Positions 1 through 7,072 are shown, counted from the stretch's first letter. The stretch: DNA of 10,864 nt from Betaproteobacteria bacterium (GCA_005883655.1 VBDA01000089.1:4405-15268), one strand, 5' to 3'. The notes: generated by a model from the letters alone, not told the origin. Numbers and translations: made by a program.

Positions 1-171
1 GGCTTGTATGGCGAACAGCCTTCGCTCGATCGCCTTTCGGGCGACGGAAACTCGGGATTCGCCATCGATTTTCGCAGCGTGTACGCGACCGCGCTCGACC
101 GCTGGTGGGGTGTGCCGTCGAGCGGGCCTCTTGGTGGCACCTTTACGCCGCTACCGATCCTGCGAGCCTAG
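1..171 (+). CDS. DUF1501 family protein, C-terminal fragment (5' end outside window)
   Basis: An open frame runs from base 1 to a TAG at 169-171 and gives 56 residues with no start in the window, so this is the tail of a longer gene. It contains IDFRSVYATALDRWWGV, followed by LGGTFTPLPILRA at the very end. I recognise this pattern as the C-terminal signature of DUF1501 proteins, which have an alkaline phosphatase/sulfatase-like fold, are usually about 400-450 residues long and are often Tat-exported. They are often encoded beside a DUF1800 gene, which would lie to the left of this window. The biochemical role of the family is not established. The gene converges on the exonuclease pseudogene with 72 bases between stop codons, and I see no clear terminator hairpin there. 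The family call rests on a short stretch but a distinctive one. Confidence 0.75.
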   Translation, partial: GLYGEQPSLDRLSGDGNSGFAIDFRSVYATALDRWWGVPSSGPLGGTFTPLPILRA

Positions 172-243
172 TGAGGAATACGAAAGCGCGCGACGTCCCG
201 ACTACTCTTATCTTCATTCCCGCGACGGAGCCAGGTTCTGCAT

Positions 244-980
244 TTAAACGTTGGCGTCCCATGCCGCGAGGAACTCCTGCCAGTGCGGCTCTCGGTACGA
301 GGAGATCTTTTCCCGCGCCAGCGATACTTCGGCCGCGTACTCCCCGGCCGCCAGCGCCCCGCGCAGCTGCTGGAACCTGAGATACAGCATATAGGTATTC
401 ATCGCATCGGTCTCGCAGTAACGGCGGATGTGGTCCCCATTTTTCCCGGAAACCCGGACAGGCGCGCCATGGCGTCGAGACCGGCAGCGGCACGCGGCTG
501 ATACATCGCCAGCACATCCATCAGATCGAGATGCCGGGTGTGATAGCGTCCGAGATAGTTATTGAATTTGAATTCCCGGTCCTCGTCACCCCAGTCCCAG
601 AATTTTTCCGCAACCAAGCCATGGATGAGCGCCCGCTGACTCAAGACCGGAAGATCGAAGCCGCTTCCGTTCCAGGAAACAAGCTGCGGCGTATAGCGGT
701 CGACGCCGTCGAAGAATCGGCGGATCAGCTCAGGCTCAGGGTCCGCCGATTCACCGAGCGACCAGACCCGAAACGCATTGCCCTCGCGCAGGACGCAGGC
801 GATCGCGACCACGCGCTGCAAGTACAAGGGCAGAAAATCGCTGCCGCTCGCGGCGCGGCGCTGCTGACTGGCCCAGGTCAGAACGGCGGCGTCGGGGAGC
901 GTCGCGGGCAAGCGATGCAGACGGCGAAGTCCCACGACATCGGGTACCGTCTCGATGTCGAAAACCAGCGTCGGCGTCAT
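244..980 (-). pseudogene. PolB-like 3'-5' exonuclease, broken by an apparent internal deletion and frameshift
   Basis: The gene resembles the predicted PolB-like 3'-5' exonuclease family (DnaQ-like DEDDy fold), about 240-260 residues in relatives, which would remove nucleotides from DNA 3' ends. From the ATG at 978-980, ExoI is FDIET (residues 7-11) and ExoII is SWNGSGFD (102-109). LDLMDVLAMYQPRA and LSGFPGKMG follow, up to residue 182. After this the frame reads 11 unrelated residues and stops at TGA 399-401. The expected C-terminus continues in another frame from about base 432: HIRRYCETDAMNTY, then 48 more residues to TAA at 244-246. That part carries ExoIII (Y and D of YCETD). From memory, relatives have about 17 residues between PGKMG and IRRYCETD; here five bases remain, a net loss near 46 bases. 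The gene lies 41 bases after cysM and is probably co-transcribed with it. It is either a pseudogene or an assembly error. Confidence 0.85.
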
Positions 981-1021
981 GCAGCGTGCAGCGTGCACAT
1001 CGTGCGGCGCCTACGTCACTG

Positions 1022-1909
1022 TCAGCCGGGGAATACGCCGGTCGACAAGTACCGGTCGCCGCGATCGCAGATGATGAACACGATGGTCGCGTTCTCGACT
1101 TCACGCGAGATGCGCAGCGCGACCGCACACGCGCCCCCCGACGATATGCCGGCGAAGATTCCTTCCACGCGCGCGAGCTGCCGCGCAGTTTCTTCTGCAT
1201 CGGCCTGCGACACCAATTCGAGGCGGTCGACGCCTTTCGCATCGTAGATCCTGGGCAGGTATTGGACCGGCCATTTGCGGATGCCCGGGATCTGCGAGCC
1301 TTCTTCGGGCTGACAACCCACGATGACCACCTCGGGATTCTTTTCCTTGAAGAACTTTCCAGCCCCCATGATCGTTCCGGTGGTGCCCATGCTCGAAACA
1401 AAATGAGTGATGCGCCCGCCCGTTTCGTTCCAGATCTCGGGTCCGGTGCCGCGATAGTGGGCGAGCGGATTGTCCTGGTTCGCAAATTGATCGAGGATGA
1501 TGCCGCGGCCTTCGGCGCGCATTTTCTCCGCGATGTCGCGCGCGGTTTCCATCCCGCCTGCTTTCGGCGTCAGCACGATTTGAGCCCCGAACGCGGCCAT
1601 CGTCTGCCGCCGCTCCAACGAGAGATGCTCCGGCATCACTAGCACCATCTTATAGCCGCGCAGCGTGGCCGCCATGGCGAGCGCGATGCCGGTGTTCCCG
1701 CTGGTGGCCTCGATCAGGGTGTCGCCGCGCTTGATGTCGCCGCGCTTTTCCGCCTCGATGATCATCGACAAGGCGGGCCGATCCTTGACCGAGCCGGCGG
1801 GATTGTTGCCCTCTAGCTTGGCGAGCATCACATTGCTCGCGTTGCCGACCAGGTGCCGAAGTTGCACCAGCGGCGTGTTACCGACGGTATCTTCGATGGT
1901 TTTGTACAT
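1022..1909 (-). CDS. cysM: Cysteine synthase B (O-acetylserine sulfhydrylase)
   Basis: The 295-residue product is a fold-type II PLP enzyme that makes cysteine in the cytoplasm from O-acetylserine and sulfide; CysM enzymes can also use thiosulfate. The PLP lysine is K42 in NNPAGSVKDR. The substrate loop is TSGNTG (69-74), the PLP phosphate loop GTTGT (175-179) and the cofactor-ring serine region SSGG (256-259). The CysM-type C-terminus CDRGDRYLSTGVF is present. Length matches CysM (about 295-303) rather than CysK (about 310-325), and the early motif EDTVGNTPLVQL agrees. The start is ATG at 1907-1909, with no clear Shine-Dalgarno in GCGCCTCTGCC ahead of it. A hairpin after the ComEA-like gene lies upstream, so cysM may have its own promoter, although I could not find a convincing one. 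Confidence 0.95.
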   Translation of the reverse strand: MYKTIEDTVGNTPLVQLRHLVGNASNVMLAKLEGNNPAGSVKDRPALSMIIEAEKRGDIKRGDTLIEATSGNTGIALAMAATLRGYKMVLVMPEHLSLERRQTMAAFGAQIVLTPKAGGMETARDIAEKMRAEGRGIILDQFANQDNPLAHYRGTGPEIWNETGGRITHFVSSMGTTGTIMGAGKFFKEKNPEVVIVGCQPEEGSQIPGIRKWPVQYLPRIYDAKGVDRLELVSQADAEETARQLARVEGIFAGISSGGACAVALRISREVENATIVFIICDRGDRYLSTGVFPG

Positions 1910-1923
1910 GGCAGAGGCGCTTA

Positions 1924-1941
1924 ACGCGTGACGACACGCGT
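1924..1941. promoter_or_regulatory. Short inverted repeat in the cysM leader
   Basis: ACGCGTG (1924-1930) and CACGCGT (1935-1941) are exact inverted complements around a four-base centre. The repeat ends 14 bases upstream of the cysM ATG. It could be an operator half-site pair or an mRNA hairpin near the ribosome entry site. A seven-base GC-rich palindrome is not rare in DNA of this composition, so the regulatory reading is only a suggestion. Confidence 0.25.
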
Positions 1942-1976
1942 GGCACAGCGCGTCATTTTACCCGAGACCAAAAGGA

Positions 1977-1999
1977 AGCCCCGCGTCAAACGCGGGGCT
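1977..1999 (-). terminator. Hairpin terminator after the ComEA-like gene
   Basis: AGCCCCGCG (1977-1985) and CGCGGGGCT (1991-1999) form a perfect nine-base-pair stem with a five-base loop. On the minus strand the stem is followed by CCTTTTGG, a short T-tract. It begins 49 bases past the stop codon of the ComEA-like gene and 67 bases ahead of the cysM start. It fits an intrinsic terminator ending the alr-hldD-comEA transcript. The T-tract is weak, so partial read-through into cysM is possible. Confidence 0.65.
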
Positions 2000-2048
2000 C
2001 CACGATGCTTCTACTGCAATGCCGCGGACCGCCGCGACACGGCCCGAT

Positions 2049-2849
2049 TTACTTCTTGGCCTTTTCGTCCTTGTCTGCCGATTTCATTGCCGCATCGCCC
2101 TTGGCCCCGTCTTTGGCAGCGGCTTTGTCCACCTTGGCGTCCTTCATCGGCGCATTCTTGGATGCTTTTGCATCTTGCTTCGCCTTGGCCGCGGCGGCTT
2201 TGGCATCCTTCTTCGCCTGTGCTTCGGCCGCTTTGGCGTCTTTCTTGGCCTTGGCTGCGGCTTCGGCGTCCGCCTTGGCTTTGGCCTTGGCCTCCTTGTC
2301 GGCCGCGGCCTTCTCGGCCTTCATCGTCTTGGCGTCCTTGGCGGCTGACGCGCTCGGCGCCAAGCTGCCTGCGGCAGCTTTGGAGGTCGCGGGTGGCGCA
2401 GCGGGCGTGCTCGAAGGAGCCGCAGCCGGGGTGCTCTTCGCTGCCGGTGTGGCCGGTGTAGCCGGTGCGGCCGGCGCTGCCGATGCCGCCGATTTGGCCG
2501 GTGGTGGCTGCATTGTTGACGGCGCCGCTTGCATACCGGACGGCGCAACGCTCTTGGCGTCTGACTTGGCCGCTGCGGGCGCGGGGACCGGCGTGGACGC
2601 GCCGCTCACCGAGATCATCCCCTTGACCTTGGCGAAAGTTCCTTCCTTGATCCCGTTGACCTTCATGATGTCTTCCGGGGTCTTGAACGGGCCGTTGGCC
2701 TTACGGTAATCGATGATCGCCTGCGCCTTGACCGGACCGATTTCCGGCAAAGCATCGAGCTCTTCTTTGGTCGCGGTGTTGATATTGACCGCGGCAAGCG
2801 CGAACGCCGAGAACAGCAGCGTCACGAGTAACAGCAGGAACCTCTTCAT
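2049..2849 (-). CDS. ComEA-like helix-hairpin-helix protein with long Pro/Ala and Lys/Ala tail
   Basis: The 266-residue product starts with a signal peptide (MKRFLLLLVTLLFSAFALAA) that probably directs it to the periplasm. Residues 21-80 form a ComEA-type double helix-hairpin-helix DNA-binding domain: VNINTATKEELDALPEIG with GPVKAQAIIDYR, then NGIKEGTFAKVKG. ComEA proteins bind incoming DNA during transformation, and short periplasmic versions are common in betaproteobacteria. Most of those are about 80-150 residues, so this one is unusually long. Residues 81-170 are a Pro/Ala/Ser/Thr linker with three-residue repeats. Residues 171-266 are almost only Ala, Lys, Asp and Glu and include 11-residue repeats; this tail resembles histone H1 or LEA-type sequence. 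The ATG has a strong GGAGG five bases upstream. It follows hldD by 80 bases. A competence role is inferred from the domain only, since no other com gene is in the window. Confidence 0.88.
   Translation of the reverse strand: MKRFLLLLVTLLFSAFALAAVNINTATKEELDALPEIGPVKAQAIIDYRKANGPFKTPEDIMKVNGIKEGTFAKVKGMISVSGASTPVPAPAAAKSDAKSVAPSGMQAAPSTMQPPPAKSAASAAPAAPATPATPAAKSTPAAAPSSTPAAPPATSKAAAGSLAPSASAAKDAKTMKAEKAAADKEAKAKAKADAEAAAKAKKDAKAAEAQAKKDAKAAAAKAKQDAKASKNAPMKDAKVDKAAAKDGAKGDAAMKSADKDEKAKK
2157..2255 (-). repeat. Three tandem 33-base units coding 11-residue Lys/Ala repeats
   Basis: The units at 2157-2189, 2190-2222 and 2223-2255 encode AKAKQDAKASK, AQAKKDAKAAA and AKAKKDAKAAE, in reverse protein order (residues 199-231 of the ComEA-like protein). 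The preceding 11 residues, AKAKAKADAEA (coded at 2256-2288), look like a decayed fourth unit. The bases differ between units mostly at silent or conservative positions, so the array is old or maintained at protein level. Confidence 0.75.
2443..2505 (-). repeat. Degenerate nine-base tandem repeat in the Pro/Ala linker
   Basis: On the plus strand seven consecutive nine-base units begin with GCCG (GCCGGTGTG, GCCGGTGTA, GCCGGTGCG, GCCGGCGCT, GCCGATGCC, GCCGATTTG, GCCGGTGGT). They lie in frame within the linker of the ComEA-like protein and encode Ala-rich triplets such as APA and TPA. Such arrays can change length by slippage. Confidence 0.6.
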
Positions 2850-2854
2850 TCATC

Positions 2855-2859
2855 CCTCC
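2855..2859 (-). promoter_or_regulatory. Ribosome binding site of the ComEA-like gene
   Basis: The minus strand reads GGAGG, then GATGA, then ATG. This is a near-perfect Shine-Dalgarno with a five-base spacer, and it fixes the start at 2847-2849. Confidence 0.7.
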
Positions 2860-2929
2860 GAGGAAAAGTGGACATCCGTTACGCAGGCATTTCCGGTCTT
2901 GGCCGGATGCCATTAACGCCGGCGCGATG

Positions 2930-3937
2930 CTACGGGTTGACCGCGGATTGGGCGAGGAGCGCCTGCACGCACTTCGCGACGCCTTCTTCGATGTCGCGCA
3001 TGGGCGCGGCGTATCCCGACGCGCGCAACCCGCCAAGATCGGCCTGGGTATAGCTCTGGTACTTGTCCCGCAGCCCGGCCGGAAAGGCGATGTATTCGAT
3101 CGCACCTGCGCGATGCAGCGCCTCGAACGGCAGCGCCGCGACGCCTTCCGCGGCGCGGCAGGCGTTGATCGTTGCGGTCGCCACCGCGTTGAACGTCGTT
3201 GCGTTGCCGGAGCCCAGATTGAAGATTCCCGAGCGCTCCGAGTGGTCGAGAAAGTCGAGGTTGACCTGCACAACGTCGTCGATGCTCACGAAGTCGCGCC
3301 GCTGCTCACCGGCGGCGTAGCCTCCCGAGCCCTCGAAAAGCTGCACTTTGCCGGCGGCCCGATACTGGTGAAAGAAATGCCAGACGACCGACGCCATCCT
3401 GCCTTTGTACCCTTCGCGCGGACCATAGACGTTGAAGTATCGGAAGCCCGCAATCTGCGACGTGCGATCCGGGAGCAGCCGGCGGACGTACTGATCGAAC
3501 AGCCACTTCGAATAGCTGTAGACATTCAGTGGCGACTCGCACGCTCTTTCCTCGCGAAACACCGTGCCCGCGCCATAGACCGAAGCCGACGAAGCGTAGA
3601 GAAAGGGAACATCGTTATCCTGGCAGTGCTGCAGCAGCGCCGCCGAGTAGCGGTAATTGTTGGCAAGCATGAACCTGCCGTCGGTTTCCATGGTGTCCGA
3701 GCAAGCGCCCTGATGCAGCATCGCCGAGATGTCGTCGTCGAAGTCGCCGTCGGCCAGCCGCGGCAGGAACTCGTCCCTGTCGAAATAGTCGGCGATATCG
3801 CAATCGACGAGATTGCGGAAATTATCCGCACGCGACAGGCTGTCGATCGCGACAATCCGTGTCTCTCCGCGGGCGTTCAATGCGCGGATCAAGCTCGATC
3901 CGATGAAGCCGGCAGCACCGGTGACGACAATGTACAA
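2930..3937 (-). CDS. hldD: ADP-L-glycero-D-manno-heptose 6-epimerase
   Basis: The 335-residue product is a cytoplasmic short-chain dehydrogenase-type epimerase that makes ADP-L-glycero-D-manno-heptose, the donor for the LPS inner core. The NAD(P)-binding motif is TGAAGFIGSS (6-15). The catalytic pair is Y140 and K144 in YSYSK, the same numbers I recall for the E. coli enzyme. FRYFNVYGPREGYKG (164-178) includes the second conserved lysine, K177, and FNLGSGNATTF and YTQADL are also typical. Length is slightly above the E. coli form (about 310), mainly from an insert near residues 263-275. The start codon is TTG at 3935-3937, supported by GGAG seven bases upstream and by the tight fit of the Rossmann motif. 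It sits 24 bases downstream of alr and is probably co-transcribed. The symbol rfaD is also used. Confidence 0.95.
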   Translation of the reverse strand: MYIVVTGAAGFIGSSLIRALNARGETRIVAIDSLSRADNFRNLVDCDIADYFDRDEFLPRLADGDFDDDISAMLHQGACSDTMETDGRFMLANNYRYSAALLQHCQDNDVPFLYASSASVYGAGTVFREERACESPLNVYSYSKWLFDQYVRRLLPDRTSQIAGFRYFNVYGPREGYKGRMASVVWHFFHQYRAAGKVQLFEGSGGYAAGEQRRDFVSIDDVVQVNLDFLDHSERSGIFNLGSGNATTFNAVATATINACRAAEGVAALPFEALHRAGAIEYIAFPAGLRDKYQSYTQADLGGLRASGYAAPMRDIEEGVAKCVQALLAQSAVNP

Positions 3938-3944
3938 GCGCGTT

Positions 3945-3948
3945 CTCC
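3945..3948 (-). promoter_or_regulatory. Ribosome binding site that fixes the TTG start of hldD
   Basis: The minus strand reads GGAG, seven bases, then TTG TAC ATT GTC. No ATG lies close enough to keep the N-terminal Rossmann strand (YIVVTGAAG), so this site supports TTG initiation at 3937. Confidence 0.6.
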
Positions 3949-3961
3949 GCGATCGGTGAAT

Positions 3962-5056
3962 CTACAGTTCGATGTCGACCTTGCCGATTTCCGTTGTCAC
4001 GAATGGCACCCGCGGCGCGACCGCGCAGAGCAATTCGTAGCCGACAGTGCTCGCCGCGGCAGCGACGTCATCGACCGACAGTCCTTGGCCCCAGAGCACG
4101 GCCGGGCTGCCGACGCCCGCCTCCGGTACTTCGCTCAAGTCGACGGTCATCATATCCATGGAGACGCGTCCCGCGGTACGCACTTTCTTGCCGCACACCA
4201 GCACCGGCGTCCCGTTGGGCGCATGGCGTGGATAGCCGTCGGCGTACCCGCAGGCAATCACTCCGACCCGGTGCGCGCGTGCGGCGGTGTAGCCGCCGCC
4301 GTAACCCACGCTTGCATTGGGTTTGAGATCGTGCACCGCGATCAGCTCGCTGCGCAACGTCATCGCCGGCGACAATCCAAGCGTTTCCGCGGTATCGTAC
4401 GGAAACGGCGAGGAGCCGTAGAGCATGATGCCAGGTCGAACGTAGTCCCCACCCACCTCGATGAAGCGGATGACACCGGCGGAGTTGGCGATCGAGCGCG
4501 GATAGGGTAAGCCTTTGCAGGCGTCCTCGAACGTTTGCAATTGTTCGTGCAAGCCTTCCTCCTCATCGGCGCGAGCGAGATGGGTCATCAATCGCAACGC
4601 GGCAACGCTCGACGCGGCCGACAGACGATCGGTGACCTCGCGTACTTCCGAGGGTTTGAAGCCCAGCCGATTCATGCCGGTATTGATCTTGACGAACACT
4701 TCCAGCGGGCGCGTCAGCGCGGTGGTCTCCAACATGCGCACGTGCTCTATGTGGTGCACAACTACCGCGAGGCGGCGCGACGCGATTTCGGGCAACTCGT
4801 CGGCACCAAAGAATCCTTCCAGCAACAGAATGCGGCGCGCATAGTGATGCTCACGCAACAGAACGGCGGCGTCGAGCTCGAGCAATGCAAGTCCGTCGGC
4901 GTCGCTGAGAGCGGGCAGGACACGTAAGAGACCGTGTCCATAAGCGTTGGCCTTGACCACCGCGAGCAATTGCGCGCCCGCCGATTTTTCGCGCGCGACG
5001 CGTAAATTCTTGCGCAATGCCGCGAGATTGATTTGGGCCAGGATGGGCCGGCTCAT
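3962..5056 (-). CDS. alr: Alanine racemase
   Basis: The 364-residue product is a fold-type III PLP enzyme that interconverts L- and D-alanine in the cytoplasm for peptidoglycan. The N-terminal TIM barrel carries the PLP lysine K35 in VVKANAYGHG. INTGMNRLGF (124-133) and YVRPGIMLYG (205-214) are family motifs. The C-terminal domain carries the catalytic tyrosine Y256 in GYGGGYTA, then CGYADGYPRHAPNG and GRVSMDMMTVDL. Length is normal for the family (about 355-370). I chose ATG 5054-5056 because homology begins at MSRPILAQINLAALRKNL. The frame stays open to another ATG at 5140, which would add 28 residues that do not look like the family. Neither start has a good Shine-Dalgarno. It is divergent from lplT and followed closely by hldD. 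Confidence 0.94.
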   Translation of the reverse strand: MSRPILAQINLAALRKNLRVAREKSAGAQLLAVVKANAYGHGLLRVLPALSDADGLALLELDAAVLLREHHYARRILLLEGFFGADELPEIASRRLAVVVHHIEHVRMLETTALTRPLEVFVKINTGMNRLGFKPSEVREVTDRLSAASSVAALRLMTHLARADEEEGLHEQLQTFEDACKGLPYPRSIANSAGVIRFIEVGGDYVRPGIMLYGSSPFPYDTAETLGLSPAMTLRSELIAVHDLKPNASVGYGGGYTAARAHRVGVIACGYADGYPRHAPNGTPVLVCGKKVRTAGRVSMDMMTVDLSEVPEAGVGSPAVLWGQGLSVDDVAAAASTVGYELLCAVAPRVPFVTTEIGKVDIEL

Positions 5057-5238
5057 GACAGGAGGCACTAAGGCAGAGAACGAACCAAGTCCTGCCGGTT
5101 TTGTCTGAGAGAGAAACGTGGTATAAGGCGCGAGCCGCATGCGCCGGCAAGAAATTAATTATACACAAGCGCAGCGAACCTTCCCCGGCCTACCGCTGCC
5201 GGTGTCAAGCACCGCGAGCGTTCGCGCAAACGAGGACA
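5057..5238. promoter_or_regulatory. Divergent alr/lplT promoter region
   Basis: This 182-base stretch between the diverging genes is the most AT-rich non-coding part of the window around 5150-5166. On the minus strand it contains an exact TATAAT (plus positions 5158-5163), a good -10 candidate for alr, but I found no matching -35 at 16-18 bases. On the plus strand TTGTCT (5101-5106) and TATAAG (5122-5127) form a weak lplT candidate with a short 15-base spacer. Both assignments are by eye. If the TATAAT is used, alr has a leader of about 95 bases, or about 10 bases if the 5140 start is used. Confidence 0.4.
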
Positions 5239-6519
5239 ATGAAAGCCGGGTTCTACATCATCATGGCGGCGCAGTTTTTCTCGTCGCTCGCCGACAATGC
5301 GCTGCTGGTCGCGGCAATTCAAATGCTGCGCGACCTCGACTCGCCGGCGTGGATGACGCCCGCGCTCAAGCAATGTTTCGTCTTCTCGTACGTGTTGCTG
5401 GCACCGTTAGTCGGCGCGTTCGCGGATTCGATGCCCAAGGGGCGCGTGATGCTCATCACCAACGGCGTCAAGGTCGCGGGCTGCTCACTGATGCTCTTCA
5501 CTTTGCATCCGCTGCTCGCGTACGCTGTGGTTGGGCTCGGCGCAGCCGCCTATTCGCCCGCGAAATACGGCATCCTCACCGAGCTGCTGCCCGCGCGGCA
5601 GCTGGTGGTCGCCAACGGCTGGATCGAAGGCACCACCGTCGCGTCGATCATACTGGGCGTGCTTCTGGGCGGTGTGCTGATCAGCGGTCCGATTTCGAGC
5701 GCACTGCTGGCGATCGACATACCGCGTATCGACACCGGCGTCGAGACACCGCCGCAAGCAGCCATTTGCGTAATCATGGGCGCCTACGCCATCGCCGGGC
5801 TGTTCAACTTCTACATTCCGAATACAGGCGTCGATCACCGCACGCCAAGCAAAAATCCGATCTTCCTGATTCGAGAGTTCGGCCACTGCTGCGCGCTCCT
5901 CTGGCGCGATAAGCTCGGCCAGATCTCGCTGGCGACGACCACGCTGTTCTGGGGCGCCGGTGCGACGCTACAGTTCATCGTGATCGACTGGGCCGCGTCG
6001 CACCTTTGCTACAACCTGTCGCGCGCGTCGTACCTGCAGGGCGTGGTCGCCATCGGGATCGCACTTGGCGCGGTCGCCGCGGCGCGCTTCGTCTCGTTGC
6101 GCAACGCGGTCAAGGTGTTGCCGCTCGGCGTCCTGATGGGTGTCGCCATCATCGGCATGATCTATGTGCAGTTTCTCGAGACTTCGGTGATACTGATGAC
6201 TGCGATCGGCGTGCTCGCGGGATTTTTCGTGGTGCCGATGAACGCGATGCTTCAACATCGCGGCCATGTTCTTATGGGCGCGGGCCATTCGATCGCGGTA
6301 CAGAATTTCAACGAGAACATCGGCGTGCTGGTGATGCTCGCCTTTTACGCACTGCTGGTTTTTCTAGGCGTCTCGACCAATCAGGTGATCGTGCTGTTCG
6401 GTCTGTTCGTGGCCGGCATGATGCTGCTGGTAATGTGGCGCCATCGCATCAACCTGGCGGCAGGCGATCTCATGCACCTTATCGCGACTGAACGGGTCGA
6501 GCCGACGCCGAACCGGTAG
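5239..6519 (+). CDS. lplT: Lysophospholipid transporter LplT (MFS family)
   Basis: The 426-residue product is a very hydrophobic major facilitator protein with about 12 membrane segments. In E. coli, LplT moves lysophospholipids such as 2-acyl-glycerophosphoethanolamine across the inner membrane for re-acylation. Typical features are the start MKAGFYIIMAAQFFSSLADN, the loop after segment 2 with FADSMPKGRVM, GLGAAAYSPAKYGILTELLP, NGWIEGTTVASIILG and, near the end, NFNENIGVL. It is somewhat longer than the E. coli form (about 397), partly from a loop around residues 155-175 (IDIPRIDTGVETPPQ). The start ATG at 5239 has AGGA upstream; the open frame extends back to 5101, but those residues do not look like a membrane protein. 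It is divergent from alr and ends three bases before the stop of the convergent TPM gene. The usual partner acyltransferase Aas is not in the window. Confidence 0.9.
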   Translation: MKAGFYIIMAAQFFSSLADNALLVAAIQMLRDLDSPAWMTPALKQCFVFSYVLLAPLVGAFADSMPKGRVMLITNGVKVAGCSLMLFTLHPLLAYAVVGLGAAAYSPAKYGILTELLPARQLVVANGWIEGTTVASIILGVLLGGVLISGPISSALLAIDIPRIDTGVETPPQAAICVIMGAYAIAGLFNFYIPNTGVDHRTPSKNPIFLIREFGHCCALLWRDKLGQISLATTTLFWGAGATLQFIVIDWAASHLCYNLSRASYLQGVVAIGIALGAVAAARFVSLRNAVKVLPLGVLMGVAIIGMIYVQFLETSVILMTAIGVLAGFFVVPMNAMLQHRGHVLMGAGHSIAVQNFNENIGVLVMLAFYALLVFLGVSTNQVIVLFGLFVAGMMLLVMWRHRINLAAGDLMHLIATERVEPTPNR

Positions 6520-6522
6520 CTC

Positions 6523-7071
6523 CTACAAAATGATGGGCTGATCGGGCAGCTCGTTGATCGCCGCGCCGGTGCGCGGGAAGTGACGCGAAAGAAGCGCGCT
6601 GACCGCGTCGATGCCGGCGACCGCGCCATCCGCGAAACGCCGATCGCGAAACGCCGCTTCCATCGTACGGCAGATCGACTGCCACTGCGCTTCTCCCACT
6701 TCGCGATGGATACCGCGATCGGCGATGATCTCCACTCGGCGATCGGCGAGCAGCAGGTACACCAGCACTCCGCTGTTGCCTTCGGTGTCCCAGACGCGCA
6801 GGCGCCCGAACACGTCGAGCGCGCGCTCGCGCGCTGTTTGCCGGGCGAGCACCAGCGACAGCGGCAACGCGGCCTCTACCACGAAGCGCACCTGACCCGC
6901 GTGACTGCGCTCGCCGGCGCTGATCGCGGCCTCGATACGAGCCAGTGCCTCGCGCGGAAATGCCTTGCGCACCGCACGGTGATCGGTCGCAAGGTGGCGT
7001 GCAAAGCGTTTCAAGCGCGTCGACGCCGCTTGTGTCGAGCCATGTTTTGGCGCTGCATCGGCCGGTTGCAT
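6523..7071 (-). CDS. TPM-domain protein (second of pair)
   Basis: The 182-residue product carries a TPM domain (PF04536-like) from about residue 20 to 165: GQVRFVVEAALP, RALDVFGRLRVWDTEGNSG, VLVYLLLADRRVEIIADRGI and AFRDRRFADGAVAGIDAV. It ends in NELPDQPIIL, a tail I recognise from the short proteins encoded after LemA and a larger TPM protein. I see no signal peptide and no clear membrane segment. The function is unknown; the clustering suggests work with LemA at the envelope. ATG 7069-7071 comes one base after the preceding gene's stop (TGACATG), so translation is probably coupled. An upstream frame extension to 7191 lies inside that gene and is not family-like. Its stop is three bases from that of convergent lplT. 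Confidence 0.85.
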   Translation of the reverse strand: MQPADAAPKHGSTQAASTRLKRFARHLATDHRAVRKAFPREALARIEAAISAGERSHAGQVRFVVEAALPLSLVLARQTARERALDVFGRLRVWDTEGNSGVLVYLLLADRRVEIIADRGIHREVGEAQWQSICRTMEAAFRDRRFADGAVAGIDAVSALLSRHFPRTGAAINELPDQPIIL

Positions 7072-7072
7072 G

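Noticed and set aside
8..247. Plus-strand frame starting with ATG at 8 (79 codons)
   Set aside because: The frame from base 1 gives a recognisable DUF1501 C-terminus over the same bases; the ATG at 8 is out of that frame and gives no family-like sequence.
531..1247. Plus-strand open frame (238 codons) opposite the exonuclease and cysM
   Set aside because: It spans two unrelated minus-strand genes and their gap and resembles no protein that I know.
1986..2050. Possible riboswitch or small RNA between comEA and cysM
   Set aside because: Apart from the terminator hairpin I see no conserved RNA fold or box; the stretch is too short and unstructured to support it.
2157..2505. Origin-type iterons or regulatory tandem repeats
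   Set aside because: The repeats are in frame with, and explained by, the low-complexity protein tail and linker of the ComEA-like gene.
2927..4510. Long plus-strand open frame (527 codons) antisense to hldD and alr
   Set aside because: It runs opposite two clearly recognisable enzymes, has low-complexity Arg/Val/Ala composition with no domain I know, and is expected from GC-rich codon bias on the other strand.
5057..5140. 28-residue N-terminal extension of alanine racemase
   Set aside because: The frame is open, but the residues do not resemble the family, family homology begins at MSRPILAQI, and the extension has no ribosome binding site.
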